DNA of 64,000 nt from Bacteroidaceae bacterium. GTDB lineage: Bacteria > Bacteroidota > Bacteroidia > Bacteroidales > Bacteroidaceae. Below, in pieces: positions 12,017-19,471 of this stretch (positions are counted from its first letter, which is position 1; the number at the start of each line of letters is the position of its first letter). Location: contig JAFTXN010000002.1 in NCBI GenBank assembly GCA_017461605.1, positions 62,001-126,000 on the forward strand, given 5' to 3'. The notes under the pieces were generated by a model that ran no database searches, was not told the origin of the DNA, and was given only the letters and a program-made list of their open reading frames with translations. The translations under genes were made by a program, and so were the position numbers.

Positions 12017-13291
12017 TTATGTTTTGGCAATACGGAAAGCATGGAGGCCGTTGCTGAAAGCATAGGTGATTTCCATATCATAGTTGCGGCAAATAGCCTG
12101 TGCGATGGGGAGTCCCAGTCCGGTGGAATCGGATTTTCCCGGAGTGTGGTGGAAGCGTGTGAAGATGGCTTCGCCGTCGAGCGGCTCGGCTGCTCCGGTG
12201 TTGGCCACACACAGTGTGTCGTTTTGCAGGGTGATATGAATTTCGCCGTCGGTATGGTTGTGCGTGTAGGCATTCTTTATCATATTTTGCAACAGGATGG
12301 TTGCCAGTGCCGGATCCATCTGCCACACCACGTCCTCGGTGCAGGTGATTTCGATTCGGATGTGGAGATGTGCGTAAGCCGTACGGAAATCGGGGAGAAT
12401 GTCCTCCAGCGTTTGGTGGATGCTGACTGCAGTTTTCTCCACAAACTGCCCACCATCGATCTTGCTGAGCAGCAGCAGTGAGCGATTGATTTGCGAAAGT
12501 CGTTGCAGTGTTTTCAGCGTCTTAAAAACTTCCGTGGCACGCTCTTCGCCCAGTGTCTCGTCGTCCAGAAGCATTTCCAGTCGTCCGCACGCCACAGCCA
12601 GTGGGGTCTGCATCTCGTGCGAGGCATTGCCAACGAACTCCTTTTGTTGGCGGAATAGCTTTTCGCTGCGTTCGATGGTATTCTGTGTTACGCGGTTGAG
12701 CATCCGAAATTCGGAGATGCGTGTCTCGTTTTCCAAAGGTTCGTTCGTCTTTCCGATGCGATAGGCTTTTAGCCATGTCAGCAGCCGGTGCAAGGGGCGC
12801 AGACTGCGGCCGATGACCCAATAGTTGCACAGACAGACAGCCGCCATCAGCGTGAGATAGAGGAAAACCAGCCATCCGATGATGGCCATGCGCACATCGT
12901 GTTTATCTATGGAGGGGGTGGAAACTTCCAGTTGCATGAAGCGGCCGTCGTCAGTGCGAAAGATGCTGGTGAGCACGCGAGCCGGCTCTTCTTCTCCCTT
13001 TTCGTCAATGAACACGCTGCGGTCCTCATAGGTCAGCACGGGGTGGTGGGCTGCGAAGTCGGCAGTCACCTCGCGCAGAAAGTACTGGTTGTTGCTGCCG
13101 ATGCTTTGTGAGGGCATGGGCTGGCCGGAGAGAAAACGGATGATGAGCAGTTCGCTATAGTCCTCCAGCGAGTCGTCGGTTTCGTCGCGCACTTCGTCCA
13201 TCACGGCAAAGTAGAAGAATACCGACCAAAGAGCCAGTACGAAAGCCGCCATCAGTGACAGGCGGAGCACAACGGAGTGGGAGAGTTTCAT
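12017..13291 (-). CDS. sensor histidine kinase
   Basis: A 424-residue inner-membrane kinase. TM helix 1 is at about 8-30, a ~100-residue periplasmic sensor follows, TM2 is at 135-158, and then a linker of HAMP size. The phosphoacceptor is His225 in GNASHEMQTPLA. The ATPase domain has N-box QNMIKNAYTHN and G-box STGLGLPIA. It overlaps the response regulator by four bases (13288-13291), a sign of translational coupling. The layout resembles the Bacteroides RprXY system, but orthology is not shown. The signal is unknown; adjacent PepSY-like proteins suggest an envelope cue. Confidence 0.9.
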   Translation of the reverse strand: MKLSHSVVLRLSLMAAFVLALWSVFFYFAVMDEVRDETDDSLEDYSELLIIRFLSGQPMPSQSIGSNNQYFLREVTADFAAHHPVLTYEDRSVFIDEKGEEEPARVLTSIFRTDDGRFMQLEVSTPSIDKHDVRMAIIGWLVFLYLTLMAAVCLCNYWVIGRSLRPLHRLLTWLKAYRIGKTNEPLENETRISEFRMLNRVTQNTIERSEKLFRQQKEFVGNASHEMQTPLAVACGRLEMLLDDETLGEERATEVFKTLKTLQRLSQINRSLLLLSKIDGGQFVEKTAVSIHQTLEDILPDFRTAYAHLHIRIEITCTEDVVWQMDPALATILLQNMIKNAYTHNHTDGEIHITLQNDTLCVANTGAAEPLDGEAIFTRFHHTPGKSDSTGLGLPIAQAICRNYDMEITYAFSNGLHAFRIAKT

Positions 13292-13965
13292 AGAAGCACC
13301 ATTTTATATCCGAAACCATAGACCGTCTTTATCTCGATGTCGGCGCCGGCTTCCTTGAGTCGCTTGCGGAGATTTTTGATTTGGGCATAGATGAAGTCGA
13401 AGTTGTCGGCCTGATCTATGTTGTCGCCCCACACGGCTTCGGCCAGCACTTGCTTCTCCACGAGCTTGCCTTGTCGATTCATGAAGTAGACCAGAATGTC
13501 ATATTCCTTGCGTCCCAGATCCAGGGGAGTGCCTTCCACCTCCACGCGAAAGGTCTCGGGATCCACAGCCACGTTGCCGCAACGCAGCCAGCGCTCTCCG
13601 TCGCGTTGACGGCGGCGAAGCACGCTCTTCAGCCGAGCGTGCAGCTCTGCCAGATGGAAGGGCTTGGGCAGATAGTCGTCGGCCCCGAGTTCGAGACCGG
13701 TCACCTTGTCTTCGATGGAGTCCTTGGCCGAAAGGATGATAACATTGGGGCGACGTCCGGCCTTGTTGAGAGCGGACAGCAGGTCCAATCCGCTACCGTC
13801 GGGAAGCATGATGTCGAGCAGCAGACAGTCGTAGTCGTATCCCATCGCCTTGCTGTGGGCTTCGCGATAAGTGGCTGCGGTCTCCACCACGTAGCGTTCG
13901 CGCGTAAGAAATTGGGTAAGAATTTCGCGCAGGTCGTTGTCGTCTTCAATGATCAGTATCTTCAT
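13288..13965 (-). CDS. OmpR-family response regulator
   Basis: A 225-residue regulator starting at the ATG at 13965 (MKILIIEDDND). The open frame extends 66 codons further upstream, but that part has no regulator similarity and crosses the intergenic region. The receiver domain has Asp8/Asp9, phosphoacceptor Asp51, Ser79 and Lys101. The C-terminal winged helix ends with the usual TVYGFGYKMV. It transfers the signal of the overlapping kinase to promoters, the PepSY genes downstream being likely targets. It is transcribed away from the recA side. Confidence 0.92.
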   Translation of the reverse strand: MKILIIEDDNDLREILTQFLTRERYVVETAATYREAHSKAMGYDYDCLLLDIMLPDGSGLDLLSALNKAGRRPNVIILSAKDSIEDKVTGLELGADDYLPKPFHLAELHARLKSVLRRRQRDGERWLRCGNVAVDPETFRVEVEGTPLDLGRKEYDILVYFMNRQGKLVEKQVLAEAVWGDNIDQADNFDFIYAQIKNLRKRLKEAGADIEIKTVYGFGYKMVLL

Positions 13966-14137
13966 CTTGGCCGAGTGTTTGATAACTTGCTTGCAAAGAA
14001 AACAATAAATTCTGAAATCCCTATGAAATACCATGCAGAGCCTGCAGAATTTTTTGTTTGATGTGTGATGGATCTTTCTTCGATTAGTAGTTTCGGACCA
14101 ATGCTTGTTTTTATATTCCGGATAGCTCGGCAAAGAG

Positions 14138-14364
14138 TGTATGAAATAACTGCGCTCTTTCACACCCTTTTCGCTCGCCTTTCACTATCTTTTGATAAGA
14201 TAGGATGCGGCTTGGAAAAGTTTTTGAAAATTCGCAAGCTCACTTTCAAACTTTACGCTCGCCTTTCACTATCTTTTGATAAGATAGGATGCGGCTTGGA
14301 AAAGTGCGTGTGAAATAACTACGTTCTTTCACGCCCTTTTCGCTCGCCTTTCACTATCTTTGTC
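14138..14364 (+). repeat. promoter-hairpin repeat, locus R4 (three units)
   Basis: Core GCTCGCCTTTCACTATCTTTTG-type sequence occurs with CACTAT at 14183, 14267 and 14352 (period 84-85). Three different hairpins lie between cores: GTATGAAA/TTTCACAC, GTTTTTGAAA/TTTCAAAC, and GCGTGTGAAA/TTTCACGC. The arms differ in sequence yet remain complementary. GATAAGATAGGATGCGGCTTGG replaces the GCTGCGGCTCGG of other loci. All units keep a TATCTTT box. Confidence 0.88.
14355..14362 (+). promoter_or_regulatory. recA: -7 box of the recA promoter
   Basis: TATCTTTG ends the last R4 unit, 50 bases before the recA ATG. No TTTG is present at the -33 distance here, unlike most other loci of the family. Confidence 0.7.
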
Positions 14365-14412
14365 CCATAAAGTGATAAAGTAATTACGAAACCTAAAAGC
14401 ATATTTATAGAA

Positions 14413-15438
14413 ATGGCAAAGAAAGAAGAAATTGGAGAAATGGTTGCTAACGAAAAACTGAAAGCGCTGCAGGCAGCCATGGCCAAAATCGAGAAGGATT
14501 TTGGTAAGGGTTCCATTATGAAACTCGGAGATGAGAAGATTGAAGCAGTGGACGTAATCCCGACGGGTAGCCTTGCGCTCGATGCAGCACTGGGCGTAGG
14601 CGGTTATCCCAAGGGTCGTATCATCGAAATATATGGTCCGGAGAGTTCGGGTAAGACTACACTGGCCATCCACGCTATTGCCGAAGCACAGCGCGCAGGG
14701 GGCATTGCAGCCTTCATTGATGCCGAGCATGCTTTCGACCGCTTCTATGCAGCCAAGCTTGGTGTGAACGTGGACGAACTTCTTATTTCGCAACCAGACA
14801 ATGGTGAGCAGGCTCTCGAGATTGCCGACCAGCTCATCCGCTCATCGGCCATCGATGTCATCGTGGTCGACTCGGTGGCAGCCCTCACACCGAAGGCTGA
14901 ACTCGAAGGCGATATGGGTGAAAACAAAGTGGGATTGCAGGCGCGTCTCATGAGTCAGGCATTGCGCAAACTCACTTCCACCATCAACAAGACCAACACC
15001 ACATGCATCTTCATCAACCAGTTGCGCGAGAAAATTGGCATCATGTTTGGCAATCCTGAGACAACAACGGGCGGTAATGCGCTGAAATTTTATGCCAGCG
15101 TGCGCCTCGACATCCGCAAGGTAACGACGCTGAAGGATGGCGACACACCGATTGGCAACCAGGTGCGTGTGAAGGTGGTGAAGAACAAGGTGGCACCTCC
15201 TTTCCGCAAGGCCGAATTCGAAATCACCTTTGGCGAAGGTATTTCACGCATCGGCGAGATTGTGGACCTCGGTGTGGAACATGGTATCATCAAGAAGAGC
15301 GGTTCGTGGTTCAGCTATGGCGATAGCAAAATCGGACAGGGACGCGATGCTGTCAAGAAGCTGTTGGCTGACAATCCGGAGCTGTGTGAGGAAATCGAGG
15401 CACAGATTCGCGAAGCGCTTTTGGCGAACCAGAAATAA
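14413..15438 (+). CDS. recA: recombinase RecA
   Basis: A 341-residue RecA of normal length. Walker A is GPESSGKT (75-82), Walker B lies in [10 protein letters not shown], the L1 region includes [12 protein letters not shown], and the L2 region [18 protein letters not shown]. It forms filaments on single-stranded DNA for homologous recombination and repair and triggers LexA-type cleavage where present. It is monocistronic, between the R4 promoter block and a terminator shared with the convergent mfd. No SOS-box-like palindrome was seen in its promoter. Confidence 0.98.
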   Translation: MAKKEEIGEMVANEKLKALQAAMAKIEKDFGKGSIMKLGDEKIEAVDVIPTGSLALDAALGVGGYPKGRIIEIYGPESSGKTTLAIHAIAEAQRAGGIAAFIDAEHAFDRFYAAKLGVNVDELLISQPDNGEQALEIADQLIRSSAIDVIVVDSVAALTPKAELEGDMGENKVGLQARLMSQALRKLTSTINKTNTTCIFINQLREKIGIMFGNPETTTGGNALKFYASVRLDIRKVTTLKDGDTPIGNQVRVKVVKNKVAPPFRKAEFEITFGEGISRIGEIVDLGVEHGIIKKSGSWFSYGDSKIGQGRDAVKKLLADNPELCEEIEAQIREALLANQK

Positions 15439-15469
15439 GGCCTGAGGGAAATACAGAAAGAGAGAGAAT

Positions 15470-15504
15470 AAGACCCGGCTACCGAATATCGGTGGTCGGG
15501 TCTT
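15470..15504. terminator. terminator hairpin between convergent recA and mfd
   Basis: AAGACCCG...CGGGTCTT with an inner ACCGAATATCGGT palindrome; a short T-rich stretch follows on the plus strand, an A-rich flank on the other side. Confidence 0.7.
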
Positions 15505-15537
15505 GCTTGTGGAGATGTGTGTGAACACATGGTGTTT

Positions 15538-18500
15538 CTATGGGTTGGCTACTTCGCGTAGCGTGTTGCAAGCTGTCTGTACGGAAGTAATGCCGCTAAT
15601 CATCATGCGCCGTTGTCCTTTCTGCTCATCCAAGCGACAGGTGCGATAGTGGCCGGTGGCATAGCGGATAACGGCATCGAACATTTGGCTGCGATAGAAG
15701 GGACTGGCTGTGTTGCGCACGAAGTGGAGTGTGAGTCGGCCGCCCTTCAGCGTGAGCCGTTCGCAGCCCAGTCGGCGTCCCAATCGGCGGAGTGGCACGA
15801 TGCGTAGTAGCTCTTCGCCCTCAGGAGGCAACGGACCGAAGCGGTCGGTCATGCGACGGCGGAAGCCTTCCAGTTGTTCGTCGGTGGAGAGTGAGTCGAG
15901 TTCGCGGTAGAGCAACATGCGCTCTGCACTTCCGGGGACATAGTCCTCGGGGAAGTAGGCGTGCAGGTCGCACTCCACTGTGCAATCGTCCACAAATAGG
16001 TCGCCTGTCAGCGTGATGGCGTTCTGCTGTTGCTCTTCCGAATAGAGTTGTGCAAACTCATCGTTCTTCAGTTCGGTTACGGCTTCTGCCAAAATCTTCT
16101 GATAGGTTTCATATCCCAAGTCGGCAATAAATCCGCTCTGCTCTGCGCCCAGCAGGTTGCCGGCACCGCGGATGTCGAGGTCCTGCATGGCAATGTGGAT
16201 GCCGCTGCCCAAATCGCTGTAGCTCTCGATAGCTTGCAGACGGCGGCGTGCATCGTCCTTGAGCAATGACAATGGGGGTGCCAGCAGGTAGCAGAAAGCC
16301 TTGCGGTTGCTGCGTCCCACGCGGCCGCGCATCTGGTGCAGATCCGATAGGCCGAAGTGGTGTGCTGCATCGATGATGATGGTGTTGGCATTGGGGATGT
16401 CGATGCCATTCTCCACAATGGTGGTGCTGATCAGCACGTCGTAATCGTGATTGATGAAGTCGACAATGGTTTTCTCCAGTTCGACCGGTGGCATCTGTCC
16501 GTGTCCGGTGGCCACACGGGCATCGGGTACATATTTTCTCACCAGTTCGGCCAAATGGGGTAGGGCGGCCACGCGGTTGGTCACAATGAACGTTTGTCCG
16601 TTGCGTGACATCTCGAAGTTGATGGCATCGGCGATGACTTCGTGACCAAAGGTGTGCACTTCTGTCTGAATGGGACGACGGTTGGGAGGTGGCGTCTGAA
16701 TGACTGAAAAGTCGCGAGCACCCATCAGGGAGAACTGTAGTGTGCGTGGGATGGGGGTAGCCGACATTGTGAGGGTGTCGACATTCACTTTGAGTTGGCG
16801 CAGGCGCTCCTTGACTGCCACTCCGAACTTCTGCTCTTCGTCAATGATGAGCAAGCCGAGGTCGCGGAATTTCACCCCCTTGCCGATGAGCTTGTGCGTG
16901 CCGACAACGATGTTGATGCTGCCATCTTCCAGTCCGGCAAGCACGGCTTTGGTTTGTGCCGAGGTGCGAGCACGACTCAGATAATCCACCTTGACGGGGA
17001 AATCGTGCAGGCGTGAAGAGAACGTCTTGTAGTGTTGAAGAGCTAACACTGTGGTGGGAACAAGCACGGCCACCTGCTTGTTGTCGGCTGCGGCTTTCAG
17101 AGCTGCTCGCACGGCTATTTCGGTTTTTCCGAAGCCTACGTCGCCACACACCAATCGATCCATGGGACGTGTGCTCTCCATGTCGGCTTTCACCTCCTGC
17201 GTAACGCGCAATTGGTCGGGGGTGTCTTCGTAGGCAAAACCGGCTTCCAGTTCGTGCTGCATGAAACTATCGGCGCTGAAAGCAAAGCCTTGTTCCTCCT
17301 TGCGGCGTGAATAGAGTTGAATCAGGTCGCGGGCAATGTCCTTGATCTTTTGCTTGGTGCGCTCCTTCAGCTTTTCCCAAGCACCCGTGCCGAGTCGACT
17401 CAAGTGGGGGGCTTCGCCATCGCGCCCTTTATATTTGCTGACCTTGTAGAGCGAGTGTATGGATACGAACACCACGTCGTCGCGTTGGAAGGTGAGCTTT
17501 ATCACCTCTTGCATGGAACCATCGGCACCGGCCACGCGAACAAGACCGGCAAAGCGGCCGACACCATGGTCGACGTGTACCACATAATCGCCCGGCTCGA
17601 ACTGCTGAAGTTCGCGCAGGGTGAGGGCAAGCTTGCCATCACGGGCGCGGTCGCTGCGCAGGCTGTATTTGTGAAAACGATCGAACACCTGGTGGTCGGT
17701 GAAGACGCACAGACGCAGCGTGTCGTCGATGAAACCATCGTGCAATGTTTTCAGAACGGGGGTGAAGACCGGAGAAGTTTCTACGGAAGAAAGTGTCAGC
17801 CCGGTGGTTTCGGGGGAGGAAAGAATGTCGTGCAATCGCTCGTTTTGCTTGGCACTATCGGCCAACACGAAGAGGCGATAGCCTTCGGTGCGGAGCTGGT
17901 GGAACGATTGGGCCACCAGCTGAAAGTTCTTGTGGTAAAGAGGTTGTAGGCGGAAAGCAAAGTGCAACGTGGCATTAGGCGTGCCAAATGGGTGCGCACC
18001 AATATCGATACGGCGCAATGGTAGGAGGGCACTGCGCAGGGTGTCGCCCGAAATGAGCAAGTTGTCGCGTGAAAGTTCTGCAACCTGTTCGGCGGTTTCA
18101 ACTTCGGTCATCGAAGCCCGTTCGGCAATGGCTTGTTGGGCAAACCCTTCCTTGAATATCTTGTCGACGGCCTCGCAGACATAGGAGAAATCGCGCAAAA
18201 CGACCACAGTGCTTTTTGGTAAAAAATCTGTGAAAGGCACCAGTTCCTCGCCGTTTGCCTCAACATCGGGGATGATGACGACTTCTTTCAGACGGTCGCG
18301 CGAAAGCTGTGTCTCCACTTCAAAGGTGCGCAGTGTGTCAACGTCATCTCCGAAGAAGTCGATACGAAAAGGCAGTTCGGAGGAAAAAGAGTAGACATCC
18401 AGAATGCTGCCACGCACAGCAAACTCTCCCGGTTCGTAAACATAGTCGCGGCGCGAAAAGCCCAACTCGCGCAGGCGCAGCGTGAGTTCGGTGAGATCGA

Positions 18501-18987
18501 AAGTGTCGCCCTCGGCCACGCGAAGCATTTGGCAGTTGAGTTGCTGCTGCGAAGCCACGCGCTCGGACATGGCCGAAGGATGAGTAATGACAAAGAGAGG
18601 TTCTGAGGATTGAGAATGTTTTTCGGCAGACCATGCAGAAAAACGGCTGAGCACAGCTGTTCGCAGTATCTCATTGGCAGCATCGCGCTGAGCATATTTC
18701 ACTGCACGGCGATAGGTGGAGGGAAAGTAGAGTACATGGTCTTCGCCGCAGAGTTGCACCATGTCGTGATAGAAGTAGCCGGCCTCTTCCTCGTCATTGA
18801 GTATCACAAGAAAGGGATGCTGCACCGCCTTTTTTGTAGCGAGTGCTGAGAAGCACAAAGGGGCCGACGAAGCACGCAGACCCTCGCAGAAAATGCTGCG
18901 AATGCTCTCGTCTTCAAGGGTATGCGACAAGGCTGATACCTGGGGATGTGCCGCATAAATGGGAATCAGTTCCTCAATTTTCATCAT
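15538..18987 (-). CDS. mfd: transcription-repair coupling factor Mfd
   Basis: An 1149-residue protein, the family's usual length. It has an N-terminal UvrB-like module, the RNA-polymerase-interacting domain (DYVVHVDHGVGRFAGL), a RecG-like helicase with Walker A GDVGFGKT (Lys621), a DEEQ box, SATPIPRT and GRVGRSNRKAF motifs, and a C-terminal TRCF domain. It removes RNA polymerase stalled at lesions and recruits UvrA. Two adjacent ATGs (18987, 18984) are candidate starts. The -7 box ends only seven bases upstream of the first, so the mRNA would be essentially leaderless. Confidence 0.97.
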   Translation of the reverse strand: MMKIEELIPIYAAHPQVSALSHTLEDESIRSIFCEGLRASSAPLCFSALATKKAVQHPFLVILNDEEEAGYFYHDMVQLCGEDHVLYFPSTYRRAVKYAQRDAANEILRTAVLSRFSAWSAEKHSQSSEPLFVITHPSAMSERVASQQQLNCQMLRVAEGDTFDLTELTLRLRELGFSRRDYVYEPGEFAVRGSILDVYSFSSELPFRIDFFGDDVDTLRTFEVETQLSRDRLKEVVIIPDVEANGEELVPFTDFLPKSTVVVLRDFSYVCEAVDKIFKEGFAQQAIAERASMTEVETAEQVAELSRDNLLISGDTLRSALLPLRRIDIGAHPFGTPNATLHFAFRLQPLYHKNFQLVAQSFHQLRTEGYRLFVLADSAKQNERLHDILSSPETTGLTLSSVETSPVFTPVLKTLHDGFIDDTLRLCVFTDHQVFDRFHKYSLRSDRARDGKLALTLRELQQFEPGDYVVHVDHGVGRFAGLVRVAGADGSMQEVIKLTFQRDDVVFVSIHSLYKVSKYKGRDGEAPHLSRLGTGAWEKLKERTKQKIKDIARDLIQLYSRRKEEQGFAFSADSFMQHELEAGFAYEDTPDQLRVTQEVKADMESTRPMDRLVCGDVGFGKTEIAVRAALKAAADNKQVAVLVPTTVLALQHYKTFSSRLHDFPVKVDYLSRARTSAQTKAVLAGLEDGSINIVVGTHKLIGKGVKFRDLGLLIIDEEQKFGVAVKERLRQLKVNVDTLTMSATPIPRTLQFSLMGARDFSVIQTPPPNRRPIQTEVHTFGHEVIADAINFEMSRNGQTFIVTNRVAALPHLAELVRKYVPDARVATGHGQMPPVELEKTIVDFINHDYDVLISTTIVENGIDIPNANTIIIDAAHHFGLSDLHQMRGRVGRSNRKAFCYLLAPPLSLLKDDARRRLQAIESYSDLGSGIHIAMQDLDIRGAGNLLGAEQSGFIADLGYETYQKILAEAVTELKNDEFAQLYSEEQQQNAITLTGDLFVDDCTVECDLHAYFPEDYVPGSAERMLLYRELDSLSTDEQLEGFRRRMTDRFGPLPPEGEELLRIVPLRRLGRRLGCERLTLKGGRLTLHFVRNTASPFYRSQMFDAVIRYATGHYRTCRLDEQKGQRRMMISGITSVQTACNTLREVANP

Positions 18988-18993
18988 AGCGCG

Positions 18994-19195
18994 ACAAAGT
19001 TAGCGCAAGGCGAGCGGAAAGCCAAATTTATTTGAGCTTTCCCGAGCCGCAGCCTAACTTGGGATATTGAAGTATAGTCAAAGTTAGCGCAAGGCGAGCG
19101 GAAAACGTGAAAATGAAGTCATGAATTTTCAAAAGTTTTCCCGAGCCGAAGTATGACTTATTTAAAGTTAGCGCAAGGCGAGCGGAAAGCCAAAT
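18994..19195 (-). repeat. promoter-hairpin repeat, locus R5 (three units)
   Basis: Reading on the minus strand, TAACTTTG-type boxes lie at 18995-19002, 19079-19086 and 19163-19170, an 84-bp period. The hairpin between boxes one and two is GGAAAGCC...GGCTTTCC-like with TTTATTTGAG in the loop; the next is a TTTTCACG-type arm identical to the mtaB locus. The gene-proximal unit is the mfd promoter. Confidence 0.88.
18995..19026 (-). promoter_or_regulatory. mfd: mfd promoter
   Basis: Minus-strand TTTG (19026-19023), a 20-base spacer, and TAACTTTG (19002-18995). Confidence 0.78.
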
Positions 19196-19406
19196 TTGCT
19201 AGAGTTTTTCTTCTGCTTAGTTTGCTACGATTTCTTTGTCTGAAAGATAGTGGTTTCCTTCGTAAGAGATGCGCCTTATCTACGGCGTAGATGGTGTATA
19301 TCTCTACCATAGATATACACCATCTCAGAGATGGGGGTTATATATCAATTTCTGAAAAAAATATGATGGGGAAGGGAGGTGCTTGCGGAGTCTTTGTAAG
19401 ACAAAG
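19196..19406. other. intergenic stretch with overlapping palindromes at 19279-19324
   Basis: No gene is visible between the R5 repeats and the PpiD terminator. Bases 19290-19324 form a 14-bp perfect hairpin (GATGGTGTATATCT / AGATATACACCATC, 7-base loop). Its left edge overlaps another palindrome, ATCTAC-GGC-GTAGAT (19279-19293), so only one can fold at a time. No T tract follows. Confidence 0.55.
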
Positions 19407-19438
19407 AAAGCGGCCTGCAAATTTGCAAGCCGCTTTCC
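19407..19438 (-). terminator. terminator of the PpiD-like gene
   Basis: GAAAGCGGC...GCCGCTTTC with an inner TGCAAATTTGCA palindrome, followed on the minus strand by TTTGTCTT. Confidence 0.78.
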
Positions 19439-19471
19439 GTATTTCTTGATAATGAAATAAACTGTTTCTGT

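Noticed and set aside
12017-13965. Naming the two-component pair rprX/rprY
   Set aside because: Layout is similar, but orthology to the Bacteroides pair cannot be judged without alignment.
13966-14163. Upstream extension of the response regulator
   Set aside because: The extra 66 codons have no receiver-domain similarity; the receiver starts at the internal ATG with MKILIIEDD.
14340-14412. An SOS (LexA) box before recA
   Set aside because: No convincing palindrome of an SOS type near the -7 box; the only palindromes belong to the repeat family.
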